Assembly: GCA_046347635.1 (NCBI GenBank)
Contig: JAXMFT010000013.1
Span: 1-64,000 of the forward strand
Source: JAGVSZ01 sp019137045
GTDB taxonomy: Bacteria; Pseudomonadota; Gammaproteobacteria; Burkholderiales; SG8-39
Length of the DNA stretch: 64,000 bases
Direction of reading: 5' to 3'
In this document: one piece after another, positions 22,435-31,902 of the stretch
How the letters are laid out: each line of letters starts with the position of its first letter
Numbering within the stretch: position 1 is the stretch's first letter
Program-made: the position numbers and the translations under genes
The notes under the pieces: generated by a model
Seen by the model: the letters and a program-made list of their open reading frames with translations, nothing else
The model's database searches: none
Told to the model about the DNA's origin: nothing

Positions 22435-23793
22435 ATGCCGCGCCGCGTCTACATCCGCACGTTCGGCTGCCAGATGAACGAGTACGACTCGGCCCGGATG
22501 GCCGACGTGCTCGCGGCGACGGACGGCTACGAGCGGGTCGCGGCCCCCGAGGAGGCGGACCTGATCCTCTTCAACACCTGCTCGGTGCGCGAGAAGGCGC
22601 AGGAGAAGGTCTTCAGCGACCTGGGCACGGTGCGTCACCTCAAGCGCGCGCGGCCCGACCTCCTCATCGGCGTGGGCGGCTGCGTCGCGAGCCAGGAGGG
22701 CAGCGCGATCGTCGCGCGCGCGCCGTTCGTCGATCTCGTGTTCGGGCCGCAGACCCTGCACCGGCTCCCGGAGCTGATCGCGGCGCGACGGCGTTCGGGG
22801 TCGGCGCAGGTGGACGTGTCCTTCCCCGAGATCGAGAAATTCGACGCCCTGCCGCCGGCGCGCGTCGCGGGCCCGGCCGCGTTCGTCTCCGTCATGGAGG
22901 GCTGCAGCAAGTACTGCAGCTTCTGCGTCGTGCCGTACACCCGCGGCGAGGAAATCTCGCGTCCCTTCGACGACGTCCTCACCGAGGTCGCCGACCTCGC
23001 CGACCGCGGCGTCAGGGAGATCACGCTGCTCGGCCAGAACGTGAACGCCTACCGCGGGGCGATGAGCGACGGCGAGGTCGCGGACTTCGCGCTCCTCCTC
23101 GAGTACGTCGCGGAGTTCCCCGGCATCGAGCGCATCCGCTACACCACCTCGCACCCGAAGGAGTTCACGCAGCGCCTGATCGACGCCCATGCGCGCCTGC
23201 CCAAGCTCGCGCCGCACGTCCACCTGCCGCTGCAGTCGGGCGCCGACCGCGTGCTCGCCGCGATGAAGCGCGGGTACACCGCGCTCCAGTACAAGTCGAT
23301 CGTGCGGCGGCTGCGCGCCGCGCGCCCGGACGTGTCGATCTCGTCGGACTTCATCGTCGGGTTTCCGGGCGAGTCCGCGGCCGATTTCGAGCAGACGCTC
23401 GCGCTCGTCGCGGAGGTCGGCTTCGACGCCTCGTTCTCGTTCCTGTACAGCCGCCGGCCGGGCACCCCCGCGGCCGACCTCGCCGACGACACGCCGGCGG
23501 CGGCCAAGCTCGCGCGGCTGCAGCGTCTCCAGGCGCGCCTCGAGGCGCAGGCGCGCGCCATCAGCGCGGCGATGGTCGGCACGGTGCAGCGCGTGCTCGT
23601 CGAGGGCCCCTCGAAGCGGCACCCGGACGAGCTCGCCGGGCGCACCGGGAACAACCGCGTGGTCAACTTCGCCGGGCCGCCGCACCTCGTCGGACAGTTC
23701 GTCGAACTCGTCGTGGAGCGCGCGCTGCCGCACAGCCTGCGCGGCACGCTGCGGGGGCCCGAGCACGCGCCGCGCGCCGCGGTGGCATCCTAG
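22435..23793 (+). CDS. miaB: tRNA-2-methylthio-N6-dimethylallyladenosine synthase
   Basis: MiaB is a radical-SAM methylthiotransferase that adds a methylthio group to i6A37 of tRNAs reading UNN codons. The 452-residue protein has the N-terminal UPF0004 domain with its three cluster cysteines (TFGCQMNEYDS, FNTCSVREKA, GVGGCVASQEG), the radical-SAM CxxxCxxC in EGCSKYCSFCVVPYTRG and a C-terminal TRAM domain. It heads the miaB-ybeZ-ybeY-corC-lnt cluster, the conserved order in proteobacteria. Confidence 0.97.
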   Translation: MPRRVYIRTFGCQMNEYDSARMADVLAATDGYERVAAPEEADLILFNTCSVREKAQEKVFSDLGTVRHLKRARPDLLIGVGGCVASQEGSAIVARAPFVDLVFGPQTLHRLPELIAARRRSGSAQVDVSFPEIEKFDALPPARVAGPAAFVSVMEGCSKYCSFCVVPYTRGEEISRPFDDVLTEVADLADRGVREITLLGQNVNAYRGAMSDGEVADFALLLEYVAEFPGIERIRYTTSHPKEFTQRLIDAHARLPKLAPHVHLPLQSGADRVLAAMKRGYTALQYKSIVRRLRAARPDVSISSDFIVGFPGESAADFEQTLALVAEVGFDASFSFLYSRRPGTPAADLADDTPAAAKLARLQRLQARLEAQARAISAAMVGTVQRVLVEGPSKRHPDELAGRTGNNRVVNFAGPPHLVGQFVELVVERALPHSLRGTLRGPEHAPRAAVAS

Positions 23794-23802
23794 CGTCCTC
23801 GC

Positions 23803-24816
23803 ATGGGCGATCCCCGACCTCCCCGGCCCGCGCTGAAGCCCAAGACCGTCGAGCTGACGCTCGCGCCCGCCGACAACCTGCGCCTCGCGAACCTGTGCGG
23901 CGCGCTGGACGAGAACCTGCGCCAGATCGAGACCGCGCTCGAGGTGACCATCGCGCGCCGCGGCGAGCGCTTCACCGTGCGCGGCGACGCCGACCGCGCC
24001 GCCCGCGCCGCCGCGCTGCTCGAGCGCTTCTACGCCGGCGCCGGGCGCGGGCTCAGCGTCGACGACATCCAGCTCGGGCTGGTCGAGGCGCAGGGCCCGC
24101 GCGGACGCGACGAGCCGGACCAGCCGGTGCTGCAGACGCGGCGCGCCGATCTGCACGGCCGCACGCCGCACCAGCGCGAGTACCTGCGCAACATCTTCGC
24201 CCACGACGTGACGTTCGGGGTGGGCCCCGCGGGCACCGGCAAGACCTACCTCGCGGTCGCCTGCGCGGTGGACGCGCTGGAGCGCGACGCGGTCAAGCGC
24301 ATCGTGCTGGTGCGCCCGGCGGTGGAAGCGGGCGAGCGGCTCGGCTTCCTGCCCGGCGACCTCGCGCAGAAGGTGGACCCGTACCTGCGGCCGCTCTACG
24401 ACGCGCTCTACGACCTGATGGGGTTCGACAAGGTGCAGCGCATGTTCGAGCGCGGAGCGATCGAGATCGCGCCGCTCGCCTACATGCGCGGGCGGACGCT
24501 GAACCACTCGTTCATCATCCTCGACGAGGCGCAGAACACCACGCCCGAGCAGATGAAGATGTTCCTCACCCGCATCGGCTTCGGCACCAAGGCGGTGGTC
24601 ACCGGCGACGTCACCCAGATCGACCTCGCGCGCGGCCAGCGCAGCGGGCTGGTCGAGGCGCGGCGCATCCTCGGCGCGGTGCGCGGCATCGCGTTCACCG
24701 AGTTCGGCTCCGAGGACGTGGTGCGGCACCCGCTGGTGGCGCGCATCGTCAACGCCTACGAGGCGCACTCGCGCGCGAGCGCCGCGCGCGCGCCGGGCGA
24801 CCGTGGCGAGGCCTGA
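23803..24816 (+). CDS. ybeZ: PhoH-like ATPase YbeZ
   Basis: YbeZ is a PhoH-type P-loop NTPase that works with the RNase YbeY in rRNA and mRNA processing. The 337-residue protein has a KH-like N-terminal region, Walker A GVGPAGTGKTYLAVA at about residue 143, Walker B HSFIILDEAQNTTPEQMK, and the VVTGDVTQIDLARGQRSGL sensor region. It lies 9 bases after miaB, and its end overlaps the likely start of ybeY. Confidence 0.96.
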   Translation: MGDPRPPRPALKPKTVELTLAPADNLRLANLCGALDENLRQIETALEVTIARRGERFTVRGDADRAARAAALLERFYAGAGRGLSVDDIQLGLVEAQGPRGRDEPDQPVLQTRRADLHGRTPHQREYLRNIFAHDVTFGVGPAGTGKTYLAVACAVDALERDAVKRIVLVRPAVEAGERLGFLPGDLAQKVDPYLRPLYDALYDLMGFDKVQRMFERGAIEIAPLAYMRGRTLNHSFIILDEAQNTTPEQMKMFLTRIGFGTKAVVTGDVTQIDLARGQRSGLVEARRILGAVRGIAFTEFGSEDVVRHPLVARIVNAYEAHSRASAARAPGDRGEA

Positions 24817-25266
24817 TGCGCGCGCGCGGCTCGCGCTCGCGGTCCAGTATGCCGCGCCGCGCGCGGGCCTGCCGCGCGCGGCAGCCTCGCGCGGTGGCTC
24901 GGCGCCGCGCTCGGACGCGCCGCCCGCGTCACGGTGCGCTTCGTCGGCGCCGCGGAGGGGCGGCGGCTCAACCGCGACTACCGCGGCCGCGACTACGCGA
25001 CCAACGTGCTGACCTTCGCCTACGGCGCCGCGCGCGGCGCGCTCGAGGGCGACATCGTGCTGTGCGCACCGGTGGTGGCGCGCGAGGCGCGCGCGCAGGG
25101 GCAGGCGCCGCGGGCGCGCTTCGCGCACCTCGCGGTGCACGGCGCGCTGCACCTGCAGGGCTACGACCACGAGCGCGCGGCGGACGCCGCGCGCATGGAG
25201 GCGCGCGAGCGCAGGATCCTCGCGCGCCTCGGATTCCCCGATCCCCATGGACGACGCGCCGGGTAG
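24803..25266 (+). CDS. ybeY: Endoribonuclease YbeY, apparent single-base frameshift
   Basis: YbeY is a zinc-dependent RNase for 16S rRNA 3'-end maturation and ribosome quality control. The C-terminal part (from about 24880) is intact and carries the metal motif HLAVHGALHLQGYDHE. The matching N-terminus (LALAVQYAAPRAGLPRAA, from a GTG at 24803) is in another frame. The two join if one base is restored near 24882-24886, for example GC to GCC, giving LPRAA followed by SLARWLGAALGRAARVTV. In the downstream frame the only start is a GTG at 24934, which would remove about 40 residues. A consensus error in a C run is the simplest explanation. The gene overlaps corC by 20 bases. Confidence 0.8.
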
Positions 25267-26089
25267 CCGCAAGCCGTCGTGGCTCGACCGCCTGGGCGCG
25301 CTCATCATGCGCGAGCCCGAGGACCGCGAGCACCTCGTCGAGCTGCTGCGCTCGGCCCACGGGCGCAACCTGCTCGACGGCGAGGCGCTGTCGATGATCG
25401 AGGGCGCCCTGCAGGTCTCCGAGATGAGGGTGCGCGACGTCATGATCCCGCGCGCCCAGATGGACGTGATCGACATCAACGAGACGCCCGACCGCTTCAT
25501 CCCCTCGGTGATCGGCACCGGGCACTCGCGCTTCCCGGTGATCGACCGCGACCGCGACCACGTGATCGGCGTCCTGCTCGCCAAGGACCTGCTGCGCTAC
25601 TACGCGGGCGAGGAGGAGTTCAACGTGCGCCAGATGCTGCGCCCCGCGGTGTTCGTGCCCGAGTCGAAGCGCCTCAACGTCCTGCTGCACGAGTTCCGCA
25701 AGAACCGCAACCACATGGCGATCGTGGTGGACGAGTACGGCGGCGTCGCCGGGCTGGTGACGATCGAGGACGTGCTGGAGCAGATCGTCGGCGACATCGA
25801 GGACGAGTACGACTTCGACGAGCTCGAGGACAACGTGCTGCGCGAGAAGGTCGGGCGCTGGCGCGTCAAGGCGCAGACCGAGATCGCCGACTTCAACCAG
25901 GTGTTCGGCACCTCCCTGCCGGACGACGAGTTCGACACCGTCGGCGGGCTGGTCATCCACCGCTTCGGCCGCCTGCCGAAGCGCGGCGAGTCGGTGGCGA
26001 TCGACGGGCTCAGGCTCACCGTGCTGCGCGCCGACAGCCGGCGCCTGTACTCGCTCCAGGTCGAGAGGGCCCCCGAGGAAGGGGCGTGA
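25247..26089 (+). CDS. corC: CorC/HlyC-type CBS-domain transporter accessory protein
   Basis: The 280-residue protein has a short N-terminal region, two CBS domains (about residues 65-190, with VRDVMIPRAQMDVID and MAIVVDEYGGVAGLVTIEDVLEQIVGDI) and a C-terminal CorC_HlyC transporter-associated domain (TVGGLVIHRFGRLPKRGE). CorC proteins are implicated in Mg2+ and Co2+ efflux; the CBS pair senses ATP or Mg-ATP. The position between ybeY and lnt is the conserved one. Its stop overlaps the lnt GTG start as GTGA. Confidence 0.93.
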   Translation: MDDAPGSRKPSWLDRLGALIMREPEDREHLVELLRSAHGRNLLDGEALSMIEGALQVSEMRVRDVMIPRAQMDVIDINETPDRFIPSVIGTGHSRFPVIDRDRDHVIGVLLAKDLLRYYAGEEEFNVRQMLRPAVFVPESKRLNVLLHEFRKNRNHMAIVVDEYGGVAGLVTIEDVLEQIVGDIEDEYDFDELEDNVLREKVGRWRVKAQTEIADFNQVFGTSLPDDEFDTVGGLVIHRFGRLPKRGESVAIDGLRLTVLRADSRRLYSLQVERAPEEGA

Positions 26090-27618
26090 GCGTCCGCGGC
26101 GTGCGCGCGTGCGCGCTGGCGGCGGCCGCGCTCGCCGGCGGGGCGTCGGCGGCCGCGTTCGGCGACTGGAACCTGTACCCGCTCGCGCTGGTGGCGCTCG
26201 CGTTCCTCTTGCGCGCGTGGACGCGCGCGGCGACGCCGCTCGCGGCCGCCGCGCTCGGGTTCGCGTTCGGCGCCGGCCTCTTCCTCGGCGGCGTGAGCTG
26301 GGTCTACGTGAGCCTGCACGACTTCGGCCTGATGCCAGCGCCGCTCGCGGCGGCCGCGACCCTGCTCTTCTGCCTCTACCTCGCGCTCTTTCCGGCCGCA
26401 GTCGGCTTCCTGCAGGCGCGCATCCCGGCCGTCCCGCCGGTGCGGCTCCTGCTCGTGATCCCGGCGCTGTGGACGGCAGCCGAGTGGGTGCGCTCCTGGC
26501 TCTTCACCGGGTTTCCGTGGCTCGCGCTCGGCTACTCGCAGATCGACGGTCCGCTGGCGGGGTTCGCACCGGTGCTCGGCGTGCTCGGGCTGTCGTTTCT
26601 CGCGGCCGTCGCGGCCGGGGCGGTGGTGGCGCTGGCGGCCGGCGGGGTCGCACGCCGGACGCGCCTCGCGGCGGCCGGCGCGCTCGTCGTGCTCGCGGCC
26701 GCCGGCTGGGGACTGGAGCGGGCGACGTGGACGACGCCCGCGGGCGAGCCGGTCGCGGTGAGCCTCGTGCAGGGCAACGTTCCGCAGGCGCTCAAGTTCG
26801 CCGAGGGCCGCTTCGACGCCACCCTCGCGACCTACGCCCGACTGGTGGAGCGCGCCGGCGGTCGGCTGGTCGTGCTTCCCGAGACGGCGCTCCCGCGGTT
26901 CCTGCACGAGATCCCGCGCGAGTACCTCGACCGGCTGAAGCGCCTGCTCGCGGCGCGCGCGGGCGACGTGCTGATCGGCGTGCCGATCCTCGATCCCGAC
27001 CGCCGGTACTACAACGCGGTCGTGAGCCTCGGCGCCCAGCCGCTGCAGGCGTACGCGAAGTCGCACCTCGTCCCGTTCGGCGAGTTCGTCCCGCCGGGCT
27101 TCGGCTGGGTGGTCGGGGTGCTCAGGGTCCCGCTCTCGGATTTCTCCCGCGGCGCGGAGACGCAGCGGCCGCTCGAGGTCGCCGGCCAGCGCGTCGCGCT
27201 GAACATCTGCTACGAGGACGCGTTCGGGCCGGAGATCATCCGCCAACTGCCCGCGGCGACCCTGCTCGTCAACGTGAGCAACGTCGCCTGGTTCGGCGAC
27301 TCGGCGGCCCCCGCGCAGCACCTGCGCATCGGGCGCATGCGGGCGCTCGAGACCGGCCGGACGATGCTCACGGCCACCAACACCGGCATCACCGCGGTGG
27401 TCGACCCGCGCGGGCGGGTGACCGCGCGGCTGCCCGCCTTCACCGAGGGGGTGCTGGAGGCCCGGGTGGAGGGGCGAACCGGCGCCACACCGTATGTCCG
27501 GGCCGGCAACGGGCCGGTCCTGGCGCTCGTCGGCCTCCTCCTCCTCGTCGCGCTGGTTCTCGGCCGGCGGCGCGCGAGAAACGCGAGCCGCGACACGGAG
27601 TTGCGCCGGCCGGCCTGA
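26086..27618 (+). CDS. lnt: Apolipoprotein N-acyltransferase
   Basis: Lnt is an inner-membrane enzyme that N-acylates the N-terminal cysteine of lipoproteins, the last step of lipoprotein maturation. The 510-residue protein has about six hydrophobic segments in the first 220 residues, then a periplasmic nitrilase domain. The catalytic triad is visible as Glu in VVLPETALPRF, Lys in AYAKSHLVPFGE and Cys in ALNICYEDAFG; a final transmembrane segment follows. The GTG start overlaps the corC stop. Lipoprotein substrates in this window include MltA. Confidence 0.95.
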   Translation: MSVRGVRACALAAAALAGGASAAAFGDWNLYPLALVALAFLLRAWTRAATPLAAAALGFAFGAGLFLGGVSWVYVSLHDFGLMPAPLAAAATLLFCLYLALFPAAVGFLQARIPAVPPVRLLLVIPALWTAAEWVRSWLFTGFPWLALGYSQIDGPLAGFAPVLGVLGLSFLAAVAAGAVVALAAGGVARRTRLAAAGALVVLAAAGWGLERATWTTPAGEPVAVSLVQGNVPQALKFAEGRFDATLATYARLVERAGGRLVVLPETALPRFLHEIPREYLDRLKRLLAARAGDVLIGVPILDPDRRYYNAVVSLGAQPLQAYAKSHLVPFGEFVPPGFGWVVGVLRVPLSDFSRGAETQRPLEVAGQRVALNICYEDAFGPEIIRQLPAATLLVNVSNVAWFGDSAAPAQHLRIGRMRALETGRTMLTATNTGITAVVDPRGRVTARLPAFTEGVLEARVEGRTGATPYVRAGNGPVLALVGLLLLVALVLGRRRARNASRDTELRRPA

Positions 27619-27771
27619 CCCGCGCAGGACGCGTGCGCGGCGCAGCATGCCCCGCCCCGGGAAAATGGGCGCGCTCCGGCTTGCCCCGGGCCGCAGGTCG
27701 AGGAGTAGACTAGCCGCGCGGTGCGGCACCGCCGATTCGTCCCGTCCACCACTTCCTTCAGAGGAGGCGCC

Positions 27772-27978
27772 ATGACCGAAGCGGAGATCGAGTCCCTCAA
27801 GCAGAAGATCAGCACCCTGCGACTGGAACACCACGATCTCGACGCCGCGATCTGCAGGATGGAAGAAAGCAGGGTCTTCGAGGACGAGCAGCTGCACCGC
27901 CTGAAGAAGAAGAAGCTGTTCCTGAAGGACCAGATTACCCAGCTCGAGCGCAGGCTCGGGCCGACGACGCACCACTAG
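27772..27978 (+). CDS. YdcH family (DUF465) small coiled-coil protein
   Basis: The 68-residue protein is almost entirely helical and charged: TEAEIESLKQKISTLRLEHH, then a second helix with LKKKKLFLKDQI, and a His-rich end. This is the YdcH/DUF465 pattern, a two-helix hairpin found widely in proteobacteria. The ATG at 27772 follows GAGGAGG at ideal spacing. It is not in an obvious operon. Function is unknown. Confidence 0.9.
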   Translation: MTEAEIESLKQKISTLRLEHHDLDAAICRMEESRVFEDEQLHRLKKKKLFLKDQITQLERRLGPTTHH

Positions 27979-28048
27979 CCCGCCGTTTCCACCCGAACCC
28001 GACCCGCGCGCGGGCGCAGCGCGCGTGCGCGCCGGGAGCGTCCATTCC

Positions 28049-28717
28049 ATGCCAAGCACGCTCGAGCTCGTCGCTTCGGACGGGCACCGGTTTTCCGCCT
28101 ACCGCGCCGACCCGCCCGGCAAGCCGCGCGGCGGCCTCGTCGTCGTGCAGGAGATCTTCGGGGTGAACAGCCACATTCGCGGCGTCGCGGACGGCTACGC
28201 GGCGGACGGCTACGTCGCGATCGCGCCGGCGCTCTTCGACCGCGTGGAGCGCGGCCTCGACATCGGGTACTCGCAGCCGGAGATCGACCGCGGGCGCGCG
28301 CTCATGCAGAAAGTGTCGCTCGACGACGCGCTGCGGGACGTCGCCGCGGCCATGCAGGCGATCGCCGCGGCGGGCAAGACCGGGATCGTGGGCTACTGCT
28401 GGGGCGGCACGGTGGCGTGGGTGTCGGCGGCGAAGCTCGACGGGCTCGCCGGCGCGGTGCCCTACTACGGCGGCGGCATCCTGGCGCACAAGGATCTCGC
28501 GCCGCGCTGCCCGGCGATGCTGCATTTCGGCGAGACGGACCACGCGATTCCGGTCGCCGAGGTGCGGGCGATGAAGTCGGCGCGCCCGGAGCTCGCGATC
28601 CACCTCTACCCGGCCGGACACGGCTTCAACTGCGATCAGCGCGGCTCGTATCACGCGGAGAGCGCGCGGCTCGCGCGCGAGCGGACGCTCGCGTTCTTCG
28701 CGACCCACGTCGGATGA
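28049..28717 (+). CDS. Dienelactone hydrolase family protein
   Basis: This 222-residue alpha/beta hydrolase has the nucleophile elbow GYCWGG with catalytic cysteine (about residue 117), the acid in FGETDHAIP and the histidine in PAGHGFNC. The N-terminal LVVVQEIFGVNSHIRGVADGYA is diagnostic. Classical dienelactone hydrolases act in chloroaromatic degradation, but many chromosomal members have other esterase roles, and nothing around this gene indicates a catabolic cluster. The ATG at 28049 is preceded by GGGAGCG. Confidence 0.9.
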   Translation: MPSTLELVASDGHRFSAYRADPPGKPRGGLVVVQEIFGVNSHIRGVADGYAADGYVAIAPALFDRVERGLDIGYSQPEIDRGRALMQKVSLDDALRDVAAAMQAIAAAGKTGIVGYCWGGTVAWVSAAKLDGLAGAVPYYGGGILAHKDLAPRCPAMLHFGETDHAIPVAEVRAMKSARPELAIHLYPAGHGFNCDQRGSYHAESARLARERTLAFFATHVG

Positions 28718-28885
28718 TCTTCGCGCGGCGCAACCGCGCGACCTCCCGCTAGCCGACGTCGCGCAACGCGCGCGCCCGGCGCGCCGCGCGCGCTCCCGCG
28801 ATGCGGCCCGATTGCGGAAGCGCGCGACGCGGCTGCCTGTAGAATTGCGCCCTTTCCGGCGGCCGCGGCGCGGTCGCCCGCGTTC

Positions 28886-29764
28886 ATGCAGACTTTCCAG
28901 GACCTGATCCTCCGTCTCCAGACCTTCTGGGGCGAGCGCGGCTGCGTGCTGCTGCAGCCCTACGACATGGAGGTCGGGGCGGGCACGTTCCACACCGCGA
29001 CCTTCCTGCGCGCGATCGGTCCGGAACCGTGGAACGCGGCGTACGTGCAGCCCTCGCGCCGCCCCAAGGACGGTCGCTACGGCGAGAACCCGAACCGGCT
29101 GCAGCACTACTACCAGTACCAGGTGGTGCTCAAACCGTCGCCCGACGACATCCAGGACCGGTACCTCGACAGCCTGCGCGCGCTCGGCGTGGACCCGGCG
29201 GTGCACGACATCCGGTTCGTCGAGGACGACTGGGAGTCGCCGACGCTCGGCGCCTGGGGCCTCGGCTGGGAGGTGTGGCTCGACGGCATGGAGGTGACCC
29301 AGTTCACCTATTTCCAGGAAGTCGGCTCGCTCGCCTGCAGGCCGGTGCTGGGCGAGATCACCTACGGCCTGGAGCGCCTCGCGATGTATCTCCAGGGCGT
29401 GGAGAACGTGTTCGATCTCGTCTGGGCGCCGGGCGTCACCTACGGCGACGTCTATCACCAGAACGAGGTCGAGCAGTCGCGCTACAACTTCGAGGAGAGC
29501 GACCCGCAGTGGCTGCTCGGGCTCTTCGACGGCTGCGAGCGCGAGGCGAAGCGGCTGCTCGGGCGCGGGCTCACGCTGCCCGGCTACGAGATGGTCATGA
29601 AGTGCTCGCACACGTTCAACCTGCTCGACGCGCGCGGGGCGATCTCCACCACCGAGCGCGCCGCGTACATCGCGCGCGTGCGCGCGCTGGCGCGCGCGGC
29701 GGCCCAGGCGTACTACGAGTCGCGCGAGCGCCTGGGCTTCCCGATGCTGAAGAAGGGGTCCTGA
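28886..29764 (+). CDS. glyQ: Glycyl-tRNA synthetase alpha subunit
   Basis: GlyQ is the catalytic class II aminoacylation subunit of the alpha2beta2 bacterial glycyl-tRNA synthetase. The 292-residue product begins MQTFQDLILRLQTFWGERGC and contains YVQPSRRPKDGRYGENPNRLQHYYQYQ (class II motif 2 area), EVWLDGMEVTQFTYFQ and the motif 3 region ITYGLERLAMYLQGV. It is followed one base later by glyS, as in almost all proteobacteria. Confidence 0.98.
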   Translation: MQTFQDLILRLQTFWGERGCVLLQPYDMEVGAGTFHTATFLRAIGPEPWNAAYVQPSRRPKDGRYGENPNRLQHYYQYQVVLKPSPDDIQDRYLDSLRALGVDPAVHDIRFVEDDWESPTLGAWGLGWEVWLDGMEVTQFTYFQEVGSLACRPVLGEITYGLERLAMYLQGVENVFDLVWAPGVTYGDVYHQNEVEQSRYNFEESDPQWLLGLFDGCEREAKRLLGRGLTLPGYEMVMKCSHTFNLLDARGAISTTERAAYIARVRALARAAAQAYYESRERLGFPMLKKGS

Positions 29765-29765
29765 C

Positions 29766-31835
29766 GTGGCCGCGACCGCGCCGCTGCTCGTCGAGCTGCT
29801 CACCGAGGAGCTGCCGCCCAAGGCGCTGCGGGTCCTCGGCTACGCGTTCGCCGACGCGCTGGTCACCGACCTTCGAGAAGATGGATTCGTGCCTTCCGAC
29901 GGCAAGTTCACTGTCTTCGCGAGTCCTAGAAGGCTAGGCGTCCTCATTGACGACGTCGTAGCGAGGTCGCCCGACAAACCGGTGGAGTTCAAGGGCCCGT
30001 CCGTCAAGGTTGGCCTCTCTGCTGACGGAAGTCCCACGCAGGCGCTGATGCATTTCGCGAGGAAGCAAGGCGTCTCCGTCGACCAGCTCACGCGCGTCCA
30101 GGATGGTAAGCAGGAACTCTTCGTGTACCGCGCGATGGCCGCCGGAAGCGAGCTTGCAACCAGTCTAGATGCGAAGATCGAGGCAGCTCTGGGTAGACTG
30201 CCCACCCCGAAGGCGATGCGCTGGGGCGAGCGCGACGTCGAGTTCGTGCGCCCGGCACGCGGGCTCGTGATGCTCCACGGCGAGCGCGTCGTACCGGGGA
30301 AAGTGCTCGGGCTCGAGAGCGGGCGCGTCACGCGCGGGCACCGCTTCCTGGGCGCGGGCGCGATCACCCTGGCGCACGCGGGCGACTACGAGCGCGCCCT
30401 CGAGCGCGACGGCAAGGTGATCGCGAACTTCGAGCGCCGCGCGCGCGCGGTCCGGGAGCGCCTGGCGGCAGCGGCCGGGGGCGCGACCGTCGCGGCCGAC
30501 GACGCGCTCTTCGACGAGGTCACCGCGCTCGTCGAGTGGCCCGCGGTCTACGAGGGCCACTTCGAGAAGGCGTTCCTGGAGGTGCCGCAGGAGTGCCTGA
30601 TGCTGACGATGCGGCAGAACCAGAAGTACTTCCCGCTCGTCGACGGCCAGGGCCGGCTCTCGAACCGCTTCCTCGTCGTGTCGAACATGGAGATCGACGA
30701 GCCGCGCCAGATCGTGCGCGGAAACGAGCGCGTGCTGCGCGCGCGGCTCGCGGACGCGAAGTTCTTCTACGACCATGACCGGCGTCGGACGCTCGCCGCG
30801 CGCGTCGACGGCCTGGCCGCGGTCACCTACCACAATCGGCTCGGAACGCAGCTCGCGCGGGTCTGCCGCATCGAGCGGCTGGCCGTCCTCGTGGCGCGCA
30901 GGCTGGGCGCAGACGAGGCGCTGGCGGCGCGCGCCGCGCGCCTGTGCAAGGCCGACCTCCTCACCGGCATGGTCGGCGAGTTTCCCGAGCTGCAGGGCGT
31001 CATGGGCGAGCACTACGCGCGCCACGACGGCGAGCCGGAGCCGGTCGCGCGCGCGATCGAGGCGCACTACCGGCCGCGCTTCGCGGGCGACGCGCTGCCG
31101 GCCGACCCGATCGGGGACAGCCTCGCGCTCGCCGACAAGCTCGACACCCTCGCCGGCATCTGGTCGGTCGGCGGCGCGCCGACCGGCGACAAGGACCCGT
31201 TCGCGCTGCGCCGCGCGGCGCTCGGCCTCGCGCGCGTCCTCGTCGAGCACCGGCTGCCGCGCGACGCCGCCGACCTCGCGCCGGAGGCGGCCGCCGCATT
31301 CGCTCCGGGCGCGCCGGCCACGGTCGCGGCCGAGGTGCACGCGTTCGTGCTCGACCGCCTGCGCTCCTACCTGCGCGAGCGGGGCTACGCCGCGGACGAG
31401 ATCGAGTCGGTGCTCGCCGACGCGCCCGGGCGCCTGGACCTGGTCATCGCGCGCATCGAGGCGGTGCGGGCATTCCGCGCCCTGCCCGAGGCGGAGAGCC
31501 TCGCCGCGGCGAACAAGCGGGTGCGCAACATCCTGCGCAAGTCGGAGTTCGCGCCGGGCGACGCCGATCCCGCGCTGCTGCGGGAGCCGGCCGAGCAGGC
31601 GCTCCATGCCGCGCTCGGCCGCATCCGGTCCGACGTCGAGGCGCGGGCCGCCGCCGGCGCGTACGCCGATTCGCTGCGCCTGCTCGCGCGCGTGCGGCCC
31701 GAGGTGGACCGGTTCTTCGAGGACGTCCTCGTCAACGCCGAGGATCCGCGGCTGCGCACCAACCGCCTGCGCCTGCTCGCGGCGCTCGCGCACGTGCTCA
31801 ACCGGGTCGCCGACATCTCGCGGCTCGCGCAATAG
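29766..31835 (+). CDS. glyS: Glycyl-tRNA synthetase beta subunit
   Basis: GlyS binds and positions tRNA-Gly for the alpha subunit. The 689-residue protein opens LLVELLTEELPPKALRVLG and includes MLTMRQNQKYFPLVD, the HD-like GDKDPFALRRAALGLAR region and the C-terminal anticodon-binding domain (FFEDVLVNAEDPRLRTNRLRLL). The start is a GTG one base after glyQ. A tract of about 340 bases (29868-30215) uses codons such as AGA, AGG, CTA, ATT and GTT that the rest of the gene avoids, though the protein sequence stays in register with the family. Confidence 0.96.
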   Translation: MAATAPLLVELLTEELPPKALRVLGYAFADALVTDLREDGFVPSDGKFTVFASPRRLGVLIDDVVARSPDKPVEFKGPSVKVGLSADGSPTQALMHFARKQGVSVDQLTRVQDGKQELFVYRAMAAGSELATSLDAKIEAALGRLPTPKAMRWGERDVEFVRPARGLVMLHGERVVPGKVLGLESGRVTRGHRFLGAGAITLAHAGDYERALERDGKVIANFERRARAVRERLAAAAGGATVAADDALFDEVTALVEWPAVYEGHFEKAFLEVPQECLMLTMRQNQKYFPLVDGQGRLSNRFLVVSNMEIDEPRQIVRGNERVLRARLADAKFFYDHDRRRTLAARVDGLAAVTYHNRLGTQLARVCRIERLAVLVARRLGADEALAARAARLCKADLLTGMVGEFPELQGVMGEHYARHDGEPEPVARAIEAHYRPRFAGDALPADPIGDSLALADKLDTLAGIWSVGGAPTGDKDPFALRRAALGLARVLVEHRLPRDAADLAPEAAAAFAPGAPATVAAEVHAFVLDRLRSYLRERGYAADEIESVLADAPGRLDLVIARIEAVRAFRALPEAESLAAANKRVRNILRKSEFAPGDADPALLREPAEQALHAALGRIRSDVEARAAAGAYADSLRLLARVRPEVDRFFEDVLVNAEDPRLRTNRLRLLAALAHVLNRVADISRLAQ

Positions 31836-31902
31836 GGCGCGCGCCGGGGGCAGTAGAATCGCGTCCGATGCGGCGCCCGCCCCGTTCCCGCTCCCGTCCA
31901 AG

